From the NCBI RefSeq assembly GCF_003205205.1, contig NZ_QJRL01000005.1:186001-250000 (forward strand): 64,000 nt of DNA, in the 5' to 3' direction. Positions 1-8,785 of the stretch are shown here, one piece after another. The notes beneath the pieces are model-generated. The model was not told where the DNA came from and searched no databases. It worked only from the letters and a program-made list of their open reading frames with translations. Made by a program: the position numbers and the translations under genes. This DNA is from Pseudomonas sp. LB-090624 (GTDB taxonomy: Bacteria; Pseudomonadota; Gammaproteobacteria; Pseudomonadales; Pseudomonadaceae). Each line of letters opens with the position of its first letter. The stretch's first letter is position 1.

Positions 1-1107
1 CATCAAGGGGCTTTAACCTTTGATGATCTACTTGCGTGCAAGGGGATGCTACCTGTCGATCTGGAGCCCGGCGATCTATGGACAATCGCGTACACCTCTG
101 GAACGACAGGTGCTCCCAAAGGGGCGATGCTAACGCATGCCGCCGTTTTCTACAGTATTGCTCACTCTTCAACGATTCATGTCAGAAGCGAAGGTGAGCG
201 AGTAATCAGCGCCTTACCTTTCCCACACGTGTACGGCAACGTCGTCATGAACTCATGCTTCTTGGTAGGCATGGCATTGATAACTACCAGAAAATTTGAG
301 GTTGATTGGGCTTTCCGAAAAATACAGGAAAAGAAAGCCACCCTATTTGAGGGTGTGCCGACCATGTATCATTACATGTTGGGTCACCCGGCGGTTGGGG
401 ATGTAGATTTCAGCTCACTTCGTCGCTGTACGGTGGGCGGCCAAAACATGCCGGTTTCTAAGGTCGAAGAAATTGCCGAAGTATTTGGCTGCCCCCTCCT
501 TGAGCTGTGGGGCATGACAGAAGTGGCGGGCCCGGCGACCACTCATTCACCGTACCTCCCCTCTAAACCTGGTTCTGTCGGTATGCCTTTCCCCGGGCTG
601 GAGGTGCGCGTTGCCGACTGCGGTGATCCCGGGCAAGTACTCTCCCATGGCCAAACCGGGGAACTGCAGTTACGCGGTGTAACGGTAATGCTCGGCTATT
701 ACAACAACAAGGACGCGACCGAAGCCAGTATCTTGCCGGGTGGGTGGTTGAGAACGGGTGATATCGCAACCATCGACGGGCAGGGGTATATTTACATTGT
801 CGACAGGCTCAAGGATATCATCATTACGGCTGGGTATAACATCTATCCTGCGGAGGTGGAGCAGGCATTGGCGAAGCATCCGGCCGTTGCCCTGTCGGCT
901 GTTGTTTCTGTAGCCGATGTTATGAAAGGTGAGTTGGCGAAGGCTTTTGTGGTGTTGCGGCCGGGCGTGAGCTGCTCGGAGGAAGAATTGATGGCTCACT
1001 GCAAACGTGAACTGGCATCTTATAAAGTTCCAAGGATCATCGCGTTCATCGAGTCTTTACCAGTGACCTCCACGGGGAAGATTCTTCGCCGTGCCCTGCG
1101 AGGTTAA
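1..1107 (+). CDS. Acyl-CoA synthetase / AMP-forming ligase, 3' part
   Basis: The reading frame is open from the first base of the window, so the N-terminus is missing. The visible part has the signature motifs of the ANL superfamily: the P-loop YTSGTTGAPKGA, the adenylate-binding segment ELWGMTE, the hinge TGDIATIDGQGYIYIVDRLKD, and the C-terminal GYNIYPAEVE plus the catalytic lysine in PVTSTGKILRR. These enzymes activate a carboxylic acid as acyl-AMP and then transfer it to CoA. The specificity (fatty acid or aromatic acid) cannot be read from the motifs. It converges on the AGCS symporter gene. Family assignment is secure; the substrate is unknown. Confidence 0.93.
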   Translation, partial: HQGALTFDDLLACKGMLPVDLEPGDLWTIAYTSGTTGAPKGAMLTHAAVFYSIAHSSTIHVRSEGERVISALPFPHVYGNVVMNSCFLVGMALITTRKFEVDWAFRKIQEKKATLFEGVPTMYHYMLGHPAVGDVDFSSLRRCTVGGQNMPVSKVEEIAEVFGCPLLELWGMTEVAGPATTHSPYLPSKPGSVGMPFPGLEVRVADCGDPGQVLSHGQTGELQLRGVTVMLGYYNNKDATEASILPGGWLRTGDIATIDGQGYIYIVDRLKDIIITAGYNIYPAEVEQALAKHPAVALSAVVSVADVMKGELAKAFVVLRPGVSCSEEELMAHCKRELASYKVPRIIAFIESLPVTSTGKILRRALRG

Positions 1108-1230
1108 AGCCACGGTGAGTAGGGCTGTCCGGGTAGTCATGGTGAGCATTGCTCAGGTCGATGCAGAGCGTTTCTCGCGCACCTGCAGATCTGCGGTGAA
1201 GGCGGTAGGCTCGCATTCACGTTGAACCTC

Positions 1231-1277
1231 GGCTATGCAGGCAATGGGGCCAAGTAGCGCGCCCCATCGCCATAGCC
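1231..1277. repeat. Long interrupted inverted repeat between convergent genes
   Basis: GGCTATG (1231-1237) pairs with CATAGCC (1271-1277), and GCAATGGGGC (1241-1250) pairs with GCCCCATCGC (1261-1270) with one mismatch, around a 10-nt loop. It lies between the convergent acyl-CoA synthetase and symporter genes. There is no U-tract, so it may be a Rho-independent-like or REP-type 3' structure; which one is not clear. Confidence 0.55.
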
Positions 1278-1281
1278 AGGT

Positions 1282-2718
1282 TTAGCGGTGGCTAACCACA
1301 ACTGCTGGGTCATCTACCAGGGCTGGGGATTGTTCAGACCAGACGCCCTGATCGATATTCACATCCTGAAAAGCACTGGCGGTAAGCACTGGCTCGGTAA
1401 TGCCCGCTTTACGTTGTTTGTCGTAGTCGGCGAGCAGCCTGAGGCCGACCTTGCACAACAGCGTGAGGGCGATCAGGTTTACCAAAGCGGAGAGCGTCAT
1501 GGTGATGTCGGCAAACGCGAATACAGTTGATAGGTCTTCCATCGAGCCCCAGAGTATGAGTGCAAGTACGACTGCCCGGTAACCGAGAAGCACCTTGCGG
1601 CTTTCACCGAGGATGAACTTCAGGTTGTTTTCGCCGAGGTAGTAGTTATAGAGGATCGAGGTAAACACGAACAACGCCAGGGCAGCGCTAATGAAAACGC
1701 GCCCCCAGTCGCCCACCACCGCAGCCAGTGAGTTTTGGGTCAGCACCAGACCGTCTCCGGCAAAACCGGCGGTGTAGAAGCCCGACAGCAGGATCAGCAG
1801 AGCAGTACAGGTACAAATGACGAACGTGTCGAAGAACACGCTAAATGCCTGTACCACACCTTGAGAAATTGGGTGTCTGACCTCGGCCACTGCCGCCACG
1901 TTGGGAGCGCTGCCCAAGCCGGCTTCATTCGCGAAAACCCCGCGTTTGACGCCCATCACGATGGCGCTGCCAATAAGGCCGCCGAAAGCCTGATCCAGGC
2001 CGAAGGCGCTTTTGATGATGGTCAGAAGCATCATCGGGACGTGATCGAACTGCAAAACAATCACGTAGAGTGTCACCGCCACGTAGGCCAGCGTTTTGAC
2101 CGGTACCAGCAGGTCTGCCACTTTCGCGATGCGTTTGATGCCGCCGACGAATACCAGTCCAAGTACGACGGCCAGGACGATACCCGAGTGGGTGGGATCA
2201 ATGCCGAAGGCATTTTGCAGAGAGTGGGTGACGGCATGCGACTGCAGACCGTTGAATGAGAAGCCAAAGGTAACGATGAGCAGAAGGGCCATCAGCACGC
2301 CGAGCCACCGCTTGTTCAGCCCATATTCTATGTAGAAGGACGGCCCGCCGTAAAATTGGCCGCCGGCATCTTTGCGCTTGTACAACTGAGCCAAGCTACA
2401 TTCCATCAGCGTGGTCGCCATTCCAACCAGAGCCGTGACCCACATCCAGAAGACAGCACCCGGCCCCCCCATTGTCACGGCAACACCCACGCCGGCAATG
2501 TTGCCTGCACCGACCCGACCCGCGAGGCTAAGCATGAGTGCTTGAAAGGAGCTAATTTGCGCTGAGCTGCTGCTCAGGCTGTTTTTGAAAACTTTGAACA
2601 TGTGCAGGAAATACCGAAGCTGCACAAAGCGTGTCTTGATGGTGAAATAAGTGCCCAGTCCGACGACCAGGACGATGAGCAGCTTTCCCGAAAGAAAACC
2701 ATTGATGGCTTCGAGCAT
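1282..2718 (-). CDS. Sodium:alanine/glycine symporter (AGCS family)
   Basis: The 478-residue protein is an integral membrane protein with about ten hydrophobic segments. It carries AGCS hallmarks: an N-terminal segment with SSFQALMLSLAGRVGAGNIAGV, and later KRGVFANEAGLGSAPNVAA. Family members import alanine, glycine or related small amino acids with Na+. The start ATG is preceded by GAGG at a suitable distance. It lies downstream of the alpha/beta hydrolase gene on the same strand, separated by a hairpin, so the two could be co-transcribed. The exact substrate is not deducible. Note that AGRVGAGN has Arg where many members have Gly-Thr (AGTVGTGN). Confidence 0.93.
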   Translation of the reverse strand: MLEAINGFLSGKLLIVLVVGLGTYFTIKTRFVQLRYFLHMFKVFKNSLSSSSAQISSFQALMLSLAGRVGAGNIAGVGVAVTMGGPGAVFWMWVTALVGMATTLMECSLAQLYKRKDAGGQFYGGPSFYIEYGLNKRWLGVLMALLLIVTFGFSFNGLQSHAVTHSLQNAFGIDPTHSGIVLAVVLGLVFVGGIKRIAKVADLLVPVKTLAYVAVTLYVIVLQFDHVPMMLLTIIKSAFGLDQAFGGLIGSAIVMGVKRGVFANEAGLGSAPNVAAVAEVRHPISQGVVQAFSVFFDTFVICTCTALLILLSGFYTAGFAGDGLVLTQNSLAAVVGDWGRVFISAALALFVFTSILYNYYLGENNLKFILGESRKVLLGYRAVVLALILWGSMEDLSTVFAFADITMTLSALVNLIALTLLCKVGLRLLADYDKQRKAGITEPVLTASAFQDVNIDQGVWSEQSPALVDDPAVVVSHR

Positions 2719-2759
2719 GGCGCAACCTCATTGTTATTTTTACTAGGGGAGTGCAAGCC

Positions 2760-2784
2760 TCACGCGGCTGGCGCAGCCGCGTGA
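2760..2784 (-). other. Intercistronic hairpin
   Basis: TCACGCGGCTG and CAGCCGCGTGA form an 11-bp perfect stem with a GCG loop between the hydrolase stop and the symporter start. On the minus strand the T-run lies before the stem, not after it, so it is not a canonical terminator in that direction. It could stabilise or attenuate the transcript. Confidence 0.6.
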
Positions 2785-2802
2785 AAAAAAGAAAGGATTC
2801 GC

Positions 2803-3612
2803 TCAGGCGCGGTCTTGCAAGGCCTTGATGTGCTTCCACATCAGAGAGGGATTCGAGTACATCGGAAAATGACCACAATCAGGGATGCACGCCAGTTCCA
2901 CGCCGTGTGCGGCGATGTGGTCGAGGTAGGACAAGTGTGAGTTGGTGACGCCATACATGTATTGGCGCGGGAAGGGTAGCGCAAGGAATTTGTCCATTAA
3001 CTGGGCGTTGTCGGACAACTCCACCATTGACTCGAAAATGCCACGCACTGCGCCGGTTCGCACTTTATGCGCGAGGCTGGCCGCATAGAGAGCACTCGCA
3101 GGATCCGAAGCCAACCGAGTGCGGTCGATAAAGTCACGGAAGAAGCCCGCGTCGTCATCACGGTTATGGTCATGGATCTGACGGCTTAGAAAACAATCCT
3201 CAGGTGCGATGTTGCCTTCGATATCAACGAACGATCGAATGCGATCAGGTTCCTCGTGAGCCAACATCAAGCCGGTCAGCCCCCCCATGGAATGCCCTAC
3301 CAGATGGAATTTGCCGATTCCAAAACGCTTAAGCACGGCTTTCGCGGTTTTCACCAGGAAAGCGATGTTGATGTGCGAGAGGTCGGCGCAGTTCGTTTCA
3401 CCGCAACCTGGTGCATCGTAGGCTATGAAGGGGTGTCCTTCGAAAGCCGGCTGCAGCGTGATATCGGCGTAATCCTCTTTGGTAGAACCGAAACCGTGAA
3501 GGAACAGGATGGGGGTTTTTGGCCCCGTGCGGTGTATCACCGCCAGGTCGAGCTGTACGCCATCGATGTTCAGTGGGACTTTTTCGTAGGTGAAGCGAGC
3601 TGCATGGGGCAC
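2803..3612 (-). CDS. Alpha/beta-fold hydrolase
   Basis: This 269-residue soluble protein has the alpha/beta-hydrolase layout: oxyanion-loop motif LFLHGFGSTKEDY near residue 36, nucleophile elbow GHSMGG, and the C-terminal histidine in CGHFPMYSNP. Substrate classes in the family include esters, amides and ring-cleavage products, so the function is open. The start is GTG, with AGGAGT eight bases upstream; an in-frame ATG is not needed. The gene lies directly upstream of the AGCS symporter and downstream of a LysR gene, all on the minus strand. No signal peptide is visible. Confidence 0.88.
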   Translation of the reverse strand: MPHAARFTYEKVPLNIDGVQLDLAVIHRTGPKTPILFLHGFGSTKEDYADITLQPAFEGHPFIAYDAPGCGETNCADLSHINIAFLVKTAKAVLKRFGIGKFHLVGHSMGGLTGLMLAHEEPDRIRSFVDIEGNIAPEDCFLSRQIHDHNRDDDAGFFRDFIDRTRLASDPASALYAASLAHKVRTGAVRGIFESMVELSDNAQLMDKFLALPFPRQYMYGVTNSHLSYLDHIAAHGVELACIPDCGHFPMYSNPSLMWKHIKALQDRA

Positions 3613-3702
3613 GGCTACTGACTCCTATAACAGAGTCTCCAATGTTGAACGCGTCACATGATTTGTAAAATACGAAGCCACGAACCCTGTCATACGTCTG
3701 GC

Positions 3703-4602
3703 CTATGGCAGAAAATCTTGTCTTGCATGCTCGATCATTGCCTCCACCAGTGGATTGTTGTGTTCGTTGTGCCAGGCCACGGCTGTGATGACCACTTTGA
3801 CTTCGGGATGAAGGGGGCGGATGAGGACGTTCTCCGGCGCGAGTTTACCCATGGACGTCGGTACCAGTGCGATGCCCTGGCCGCAGCTGACGAAGGCGAC
3901 TTGTGATGATACGGACCGCACCTGGTGAACGATGCGCGGTGCGAAGCCGCTGGCTTTGCACTGCCCAACCAGATAGTCGAAATACACAGGACTCACATCC
4001 CGCGAAGCCATCACCAAGGTCTCATCCGCGAGCGCTTGCAGTGAGATGGACTCCCTCGTAGCCAAGGGATGGTCTTTGGGTAGCGCGACAGCAAGCCTGT
4101 CTTCGGACAACGGCAATGCTTGAATATGTCGGCCAAGATTCCCTTCCAGGCGTGCGAATGCAATGTCGATATCACCTGCTTCCAGTGCGGGTATGGCCTC
4201 CGCGCTGTCTATCTCACGAACCGAAACCGTGATCAATGGATGGTTCTGCTTGAAGCGCTCGATCAGTGGGGGCAGCACGTCGATCATGGCTGATGTGATC
4301 GCTCCGATGGTCACCACGCCGGCATGGCCTGCGACGGCTTCGTGAACCGCCAACTCTAATCGTTCCAGCTGATCAGCAAATTTTCGGACCGCGGGGAGAA
4401 TCGCAGCGCCAGCGGCAGTCAGTTGCGCACCGCGGCGGGAGCGGGTGAACAGTTGAACGCGAAGGGATTGTTCGAGCGCCTGGATTTGCTCGGTCAACGG
4501 CGGTTGCGACATACCTAGCCGTTTGGCCGCGCGGCTGAAGTTTTGGTCTTCGGCCACTGCCAGGAACAGCCAGAGGTGGCGTATCAAGCGAAAGTTGATC
4601 AC
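3703..4602 (-). CDS. LysR-family transcriptional regulator
   Basis: This 299-residue protein has an N-terminal winged helix-turn-helix (FLAVAEDQNFSRAAKRLGMSQPPLTEQIQALE) followed by a LysR substrate-binding domain. It starts with GTG. It is divergent from the RraA-aminotransferase operon across 107 bp, the classic LysR arrangement, so it most likely controls that operon and possibly its own transcription. The intergenic region contains ATACGTAT within an AT-rich stretch, a possible part of its binding site. The effector is unknown. Confidence 0.93.
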   Translation of the reverse strand: MINFRLIRHLWLFLAVAEDQNFSRAAKRLGMSQPPLTEQIQALEQSLRVQLFTRSRRGAQLTAAGAAILPAVRKFADQLERLELAVHEAVAGHAGVVTIGAITSAMIDVLPPLIERFKQNHPLITVSVREIDSAEAIPALEAGDIDIAFARLEGNLGRHIQALPLSEDRLAVALPKDHPLATRESISLQALADETLVMASRDVSPVYFDYLVGQCKASGFAPRIVHQVRSVSSQVAFVSCGQGIALVPTSMGKLAPENVLIRPLHPEVKVVITAVAWHNEHNNPLVEAMIEHARQDFLP

Positions 4603-4709
4603 GGCGCTTTTCCATAGGTTTTGGATATAACAAGCTTAGCGTCTTCGTAATATACGTATCAAATGCCGGCGCAGATACTCAAGCCTCACCAACAAGAGGC
4701 CTGCAACCG

Positions 4710-5372
4710 ATGAGCTTGAAAGCCCCGCTCGAACGCTTGTTCGCGCTCGACACCAACACAGTGTCGGACGCCCTGGACTTCCTCGAACTGCCCGGCGCTA
4801 CTAACGGCCTGATGCCGCTCTGGAATTGCCCCAAAATTGTGGGCCGAGCCAGCACTGTGCAACTGGGACCCAAACAAGACGTGGCGCCCACTGTCCACCT
4901 TATTACCCCGGTAGTAGAGCAAGTCTCCACCGACGACCGCGTACTGGTGATCGCGGGTGGCGTCGACGGGATCTCCAGCTGGGGCGACATTCTGGCCAAC
5001 GCAGCCCAGCGCAAAGGTATCCGTGGATCAATCATTGATGGCTTCAGTCGTGACATCCGTGGCAGCGCCGATATTGGCTACCCCGTCTTCGGTCGCGGCG
5101 TAACCATGATCAGCGCGCGCAATAGGCTCATTCAGATCGACGCGGCCGTCACTGTTCGCATGGCGGGTGTTGACGTTGATGAAGGCGACTACGTTATCGC
5201 CGATGAATGCGGCACCGTTTTCGTCCCCGCCAATGCTATCGAGAAGGTGCTTGATCTGGCCGAGCGTATCGACCGACGCCAAGCCGGCATGGTCGACGCC
5301 GTTCGGGCCGGCCGCTCGGTCGAGGAAGTGATGCACGACACGCAATTCGAAGCCATCAAGGTGGAGCACTGA
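4710..5372 (+). CDS. RraA-type aldolase/decarboxylase, paralogue 1
   Basis: This 220-residue protein belongs to the RraA / 4-hydroxy-4-methyl-2-oxoglutarate (HMG) aldolase family. It keeps the D-X20-R-D motif of class II pyruvate aldolases: the Asp of WGDI and the Arg-Asp of GFSRDIRG are separated by exactly 20 residues. That points to a metal-dependent aldolase or oxaloacetate-type decarboxylase rather than an RNase E inhibitor. It is first of three tandem paralogues, with GAGG upstream of the ATG. The three proteins differ enough in sequence that they could be subunits of a hetero-oligomer or successive enzymes. The substrate is unknown. Confidence 0.88.
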   Translation: MSLKAPLERLFALDTNTVSDALDFLELPGATNGLMPLWNCPKIVGRASTVQLGPKQDVAPTVHLITPVVEQVSTDDRVLVIAGGVDGISSWGDILANAAQRKGIRGSIIDGFSRDIRGSADIGYPVFGRGVTMISARNRLIQIDAAVTVRMAGVDVDEGDYVIADECGTVFVPANAIEKVLDLAERIDRRQAGMVDAVRAGRSVEEVMHDTQFEAIKVEH

Positions 5373-5373
5373 T

Positions 5374-6039
5374 ATGACCCTCTCTGATAAAGACCTGGTT
5401 GCCTTGTTTGAAGGCCTGGATACCCCAGGTGTATCCGACGCTATGGACAAGCTGGGCCTTCCTGGCCAGGCCTTCGGGATCGCACCGCTGGCAAACTATA
5501 GCCAGGTCGTGGTCGGCCCAGCCTTTACTGTTCAGTACGTCAGTGCGAGCACACCGCCCGGCACTGTCGGTGATTTCATTGATGAAGTAGCACCAGGCGA
5601 TGTGGTGGTTATCGCCAATGACGGCCGTACCGATTGCACGGTGTGGGGCGACATCATGACCCAGTACGCACTGGCCCGGGGGATTGCCGGCACGGTCATT
5701 GACGGCGTCTGCCGCGATGTGAACAAGGCGCTGGGTGAAGGTTACCCGCTGTTCAGCAAAGGCCGTTTCATGCGTACCGGTAAGGACCGCGTGGAAGTCG
5801 TCGCTGTCAACAAGCCGGTGTCGATTGGCCAGGCGCGAGTTTGCGCCCGCGACATCGTCGTCGCTGACGCCAATGGTGTCGTCATTGTCCCACGCAGCCG
5901 TGCCCAGGAAGTCGCTGAAACGGCACGTCGTATCGAACACGTTGAAGCGCAGATCCGCGAACAGATCGCCACTGGCAAGAGCCTCAAGGAAGCGCGTGCG
6001 GCCCTCGGTTATCACTCCTTGCAGAGCAAGCAGCCATGA
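5374..6039 (+). CDS. RraA-type aldolase/decarboxylase, paralogue 2
   Basis: This 221-residue RraA-family protein starts one base after the stop of paralogue 1, with GGAG in the preceding gene as its ribosome site. It also keeps D-X20-R-D: WGDI, then 20 residues to the RD in GVCRDVN. The C-terminal part contains VCARDIVVADANGVVIVP, the family's conserved strand-turn. The tight spacing implies translational coupling and perhaps stoichiometric production with its neighbours. Proposed chemistry is retro-aldol cleavage or decarboxylation of a 2-oxo acid, inferred from the family. Confidence 0.88.
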   Translation: MTLSDKDLVALFEGLDTPGVSDAMDKLGLPGQAFGIAPLANYSQVVVGPAFTVQYVSASTPPGTVGDFIDEVAPGDVVVIANDGRTDCTVWGDIMTQYALARGIAGTVIDGVCRDVNKALGEGYPLFSKGRFMRTGKDRVEVVAVNKPVSIGQARVCARDIVVADANGVVIVPRSRAQEVAETARRIEHVEAQIREQIATGKSLKEARAALGYHSLQSKQP

Positions 6040-6665
6040 GCCTTCCACACGATTATCAGAACATTGCAAAGGTCCTCGGCAGTTCCACCCTGTACGAGGC
6101 TTCTGGGCTGCCGACTGCGGTCGACCCCGAGATTCGCGCTGTCTGGAAGGGCGCATTCATTGCTGCGCCTGCTTATCCGCTGCAGTGTTCGCCTGGTGAC
6201 AACCTGGGCTTGCACTTGGCCGTGGCCAAAGCGCCGCGCGGTAGCGTTCTGGTTTGTGATTGCGCCGACTTCATTGCTGGCTACTGGGGTGAAGTGCTCA
6301 CGGTGGCGGCTGAAACCGCAGGTATTGTCGGTTTGGTAATCAATGGCGGCGTGCGCGACATCGCCGCGCTTGAAGCGCATAGCTTCCCTGTATTCGCGCG
6401 GGGTATCTCGGTCAAAGGTACCGTCAAGGCGACCACTCCTTCCGTAGGTAAACCGTTCGACTTCAGCGGTGCGCAAGTGAGCGCCGGCGATCTGGTCGTT
6501 GCGGACGAGGACGGTGTGGTCATCATCCCGGCGGATGCGGCCGAACGCACGCTACGCGAAGGCCAGAGGCGTGCCGACAAAGAGGCATTGTTCATGGCCA
6601 AGCTGCGCGAGGGTCACAGCACCATGGACCTGATGGGCCTTACTCACCCGGAGGAGCACGCGTGA
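6036..6665 (+). CDS. RraA-type aldolase/decarboxylase, paralogue 3
   Basis: This 209-residue protein overlaps paralogue 2 by ATGA. The motif here is E-X20-R-D: Glu in YWGEV replaces the Asp seen in paralogues 1 and 2, followed 20 residues later by RD in GGVRDIAA. The fold signature DLVVADEDGVVIIP is intact. The Asp-to-Glu change at a presumed metal or water ligand could alter specificity, but Glu also occurs in the fourth RraA protein at 44152. It is followed by an overlapping aminotransferase gene, so a 2-oxo acid / amino acid interconversion is probably part of the same pathway. Confidence 0.87.
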   Translation: MSLPHDYQNIAKVLGSSTLYEASGLPTAVDPEIRAVWKGAFIAAPAYPLQCSPGDNLGLHLAVAKAPRGSVLVCDCADFIAGYWGEVLTVAAETAGIVGLVINGGVRDIAALEAHSFPVFARGISVKGTVKATTPSVGKPFDFSGAQVSAGDLVVADEDGVVIIPADAAERTLREGQRRADKEALFMAKLREGHSTMDLMGLTHPEEHA

Positions 6666-7870
6666 GCCTGGAAACGCTGAACCGTCGCTTGGAGGCTGCC
6701 AAGCCTTCGGCAACTTACAAAATCATCGACCGCGTGGCTGCACGGCGCGCAGAAGGGGCGAAGATCATTTCGCTTTGCGCGGGCGAGCCGGACTTCGATA
6801 CACCGGAGCACATCCGTGCCGCGGCCATCAGTGCGATCAACGATGGCCATACGCGATACACCCAGGTGGCCGGCCTTCGCACGTTGCGTGAAGCCATCGC
6901 GCGCAAATACCAGCGTGAAAATGGTCTCGACGTCAGCTGGCAGGACACGCTGGTTTGCAGCGGTGGCAAGCAAGTCATCTTCAATGCCCTGGCCGCGACC
7001 TTGAACGAGGGCGACGAAGTTGTGATCCCTGCGCCGTACTGGGTCAGCTATCCAGAAATGGTTGAGCTGTGTGGCGGCGAGTCGCGCATTGTTGCTTGCG
7101 GCGCCGAGACCAGCTTCAAGTTGACCCCGCAAGCATTGGCCGAAGCGATAGGCCCGAACACCCGCTGGCTGATCCTGAATTCGCCGTCCAACCCCACGGG
7201 TGCCGTGTACGAACGCGATGAATTGCAAGCTCTGGCTGAGGTATTGTTAGCCCATCCGCAAGTTCTGATTCTGGCTGACGACATCTATGAGCACCTGATC
7301 TTCGACGGCCGTGACTTTCTCACGCTTGCCCAGGTTGAACCGCGGCTGGCTACACGAACATTAACCATGAACGGCGTGTCGAAGGCCTATGCCATGACGG
7401 GTTGGCGAATCGGGTTTGCCACTGGTCCTCGCTGGCTGCTCGAGGCAATGGAGAAGCTTCAGGGTCAGCAGACCTCAGGCGCTTGTTCCATCTCGCAGCA
7501 TGCAGCAATCGCTGCCCTCGACGGCCCGAAAGACTTCATCGCTCTCAGTCGCGAGGTGTTCCAGCGGCGTCGTGATTTCATGGTCGAATTGCTCAACCAG
7601 GCGCCGGGCATCAGTTGCGAGGTCCCTGGTGGGGCTTTCTATGCTTTTGCCGACTGTTCTGGGCTGATCGGCAAGCGTTCAGCCGTGGGTCGTGAACTGG
7701 TCAATGATGAGGCGGTGGCGCTGGCATTGCTGGAGGAGGCCAACGTTGCAGTCGTCCAGGGCAGTGCTTTTGGTCTCCCAGGCTACCTTCGCATTGCGTA
7801 CGCGCTGGATGACGACTCGCTGCGAGCGGCGTGCCAGGCCATTCACAGCTTTTGTGAGCATGCACGATAG
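6662..7870 (+). CDS. PLP-dependent aminotransferase, class I/II
   Basis: This 402-residue fold-type I aminotransferase resembles the AspB/AspC-aromatic group. The PLP lysine is Lys241 in NGVSKAYAMTGWRIGF; other markers are the SNPTG motif and ILADDIYEHL. It starts with GTG, overlapping the stop of RraA paralogue 3, with GGAGGAG just upstream. It is last in the operon and followed by a strong terminator. It probably makes or consumes the 2-oxo acid handled by the RraA proteins. The amino acid substrate cannot be assigned by eye. Confidence 0.93.
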   Translation: MSLETLNRRLEAAKPSATYKIIDRVAARRAEGAKIISLCAGEPDFDTPEHIRAAAISAINDGHTRYTQVAGLRTLREAIARKYQRENGLDVSWQDTLVCSGGKQVIFNALAATLNEGDEVVIPAPYWVSYPEMVELCGGESRIVACGAETSFKLTPQALAEAIGPNTRWLILNSPSNPTGAVYERDELQALAEVLLAHPQVLILADDIYEHLIFDGRDFLTLAQVEPRLATRTLTMNGVSKAYAMTGWRIGFATGPRWLLEAMEKLQGQQTSGACSISQHAAIAALDGPKDFIALSREVFQRRRDFMVELLNQAPGISCEVPGGAFYAFADCSGLIGKRSAVGRELVNDEAVALALLEEANVAVVQGSAFGLPGYLRIAYALDDDSLRAACQAIHSFCEHAR

Positions 7871-7901
7871 CTAGATACTCTCGCTGACAGAGCGCACCGA
7901 A

Positions 7902-7954
7902 AGGCTGCACTTCCTCAATTGCATACGTGCAATACAGGGGGTGCAGCTTTTTTA
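7902..7954 (+). terminator. Rho-independent terminator of the RraA operon
   Basis: The outer stem is GCTGCAC (7904-7910) with GTGCAGC (7941-7947), followed by TTTTTT. An inner perfect stem ATTGCA-TACG-TGCAAT (7918-7933) fills the loop. It lies 30 bp after the aminotransferase stop. Confidence 0.85.
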
Positions 7955-8040
7955 TTTAAACGCAGTCAATGTTCGCGCTGGTGGGGTGCAGACAAGTAGT
8001 GCAACGGCTCAAAAAGGAGCAGATAGACGCGGAGTTTGAA

Positions 8041-8096
8041 AAGTTTTTCCTATCAAAAGAGGGTAAAAAAACTCGTTTGCCTAAGTTTTTTCTATC
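8041..8096. promoter_or_regulatory. Pair of direct repeats upstream of the 8141 operon
   Basis: AAGTTTTTCCTATC (8041-8054) recurs as AAGTTTTTTCTATC (8083-8096) with a single mismatch. The copies are 42 bp apart, four helical turns, in an AT-rich leader of about 180 bp between the terminator and the start at 8141. Spacing and location suggest binding sites for a regulator of the operon; the protein is unknown. Confidence 0.5.
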
Positions 8097-8140
8097 GCTG
8101 AACATAGCCTTAAGGTCAAGCCACCCTGAGGAAAACAACA

Positions 8141-8785
8141 ATGAACGGCTCACCATTCGGTCTGTTATTTGTTGCATCTGACATTGATGCAGCGCATGAA
8201 GTTGAATTCAACCGTTGGTACGACGAAGAGCATCTTCCGGACCGTGCGTCGATGGCCGGCGTGGTCAAGGCAACCCGGTTTAAATCGCCCTCCGACTCCC
8301 CGAAATATCTAGCCCTCTATTGGGCCGAGGGCCTAGCTGCCTTCGACTGCCCGGAATATGCACATGCGTTCAAGTACCAGTCTGTCTGGTCCAAGAAAAT
8401 GCTCCCGCTCATGCAAAACCCTACCCGTCGCATCGGTGAGGCATTTGGGCAATTTGATCAGCCTGGGGGTAAGTGGGTGGCAGTCGTCGCAACAACCCAT
8501 GCGACTGAGCCTCGATCGCTGAACACGCTTCAATCAACCTTTTTCGAGATGCCTGGTTATATCCAGAGCTACTTTGTACGCCCCGTGCCATCGCTGAGCT
8601 TGCCGTTGCCCCAGGAAGCCAGTAACCCGCAGCCGATGACACCCATGCTCATTGTCGAGTGCTCCAGCGAGAGCGCTGCGCGACAGGCTGTCCAAACCAG
8701 CCTGAGCAATTTGCCAGCCGGTAGCAGTCATTTCGGTGTGTATCAGAGCCTGAGCGATAGCTTGGGTGGGGAGGTGCGTCGATGA
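8141..8785 (+). CDS. Dimeric alpha-beta-barrel-type protein of unknown function
   Basis: This 214-residue protein begins with a segment ending in FNRWYDEEHLPDRASMAGVV, typical of small dimeric alpha-beta-barrel (ferredoxin-like, DUF4286/EthD-like) proteins found in degradation operons. A second half around FFEMPGYIQSYFVRP may be a duplicate of the same fold. No catalytic residues can be assigned. It starts a long operon and overlaps the downstream permease by ATGA, so it is probably needed for the same substrate. The ribosome site is TGAGGAAAACAACA before the ATG. Confidence 0.75.
   Translation: MNGSPFGLLFVASDIDAAHEVEFNRWYDEEHLPDRASMAGVVKATRFKSPSDSPKYLALYWAEGLAAFDCPEYAHAFKYQSVWSKKMLPLMQNPTRRIGEAFGQFDQPGGKWVAVVATTHATEPRSLNTLQSTFFEMPGYIQSYFVRPVPSLSLPLPQEASNPQPMTPMLIVECSSESAARQAVQTSLSNLPAGSSHFGVYQSLSDSLGGEVRR

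Noticed and set aside
4710..6665. Calling the RraA-family genes regulators of ribonuclease activity
   Set aside because: All keep the second Asp of D/E-X20-R-D and lie in catabolic operons.
7969..8181. Open frame of 70 residues over the leader of the 8141 operon
   Set aside because: No ribosome site, and it runs into the real start and across the direct repeats; the Lys/Phe-rich composition just reflects AT-rich DNA.
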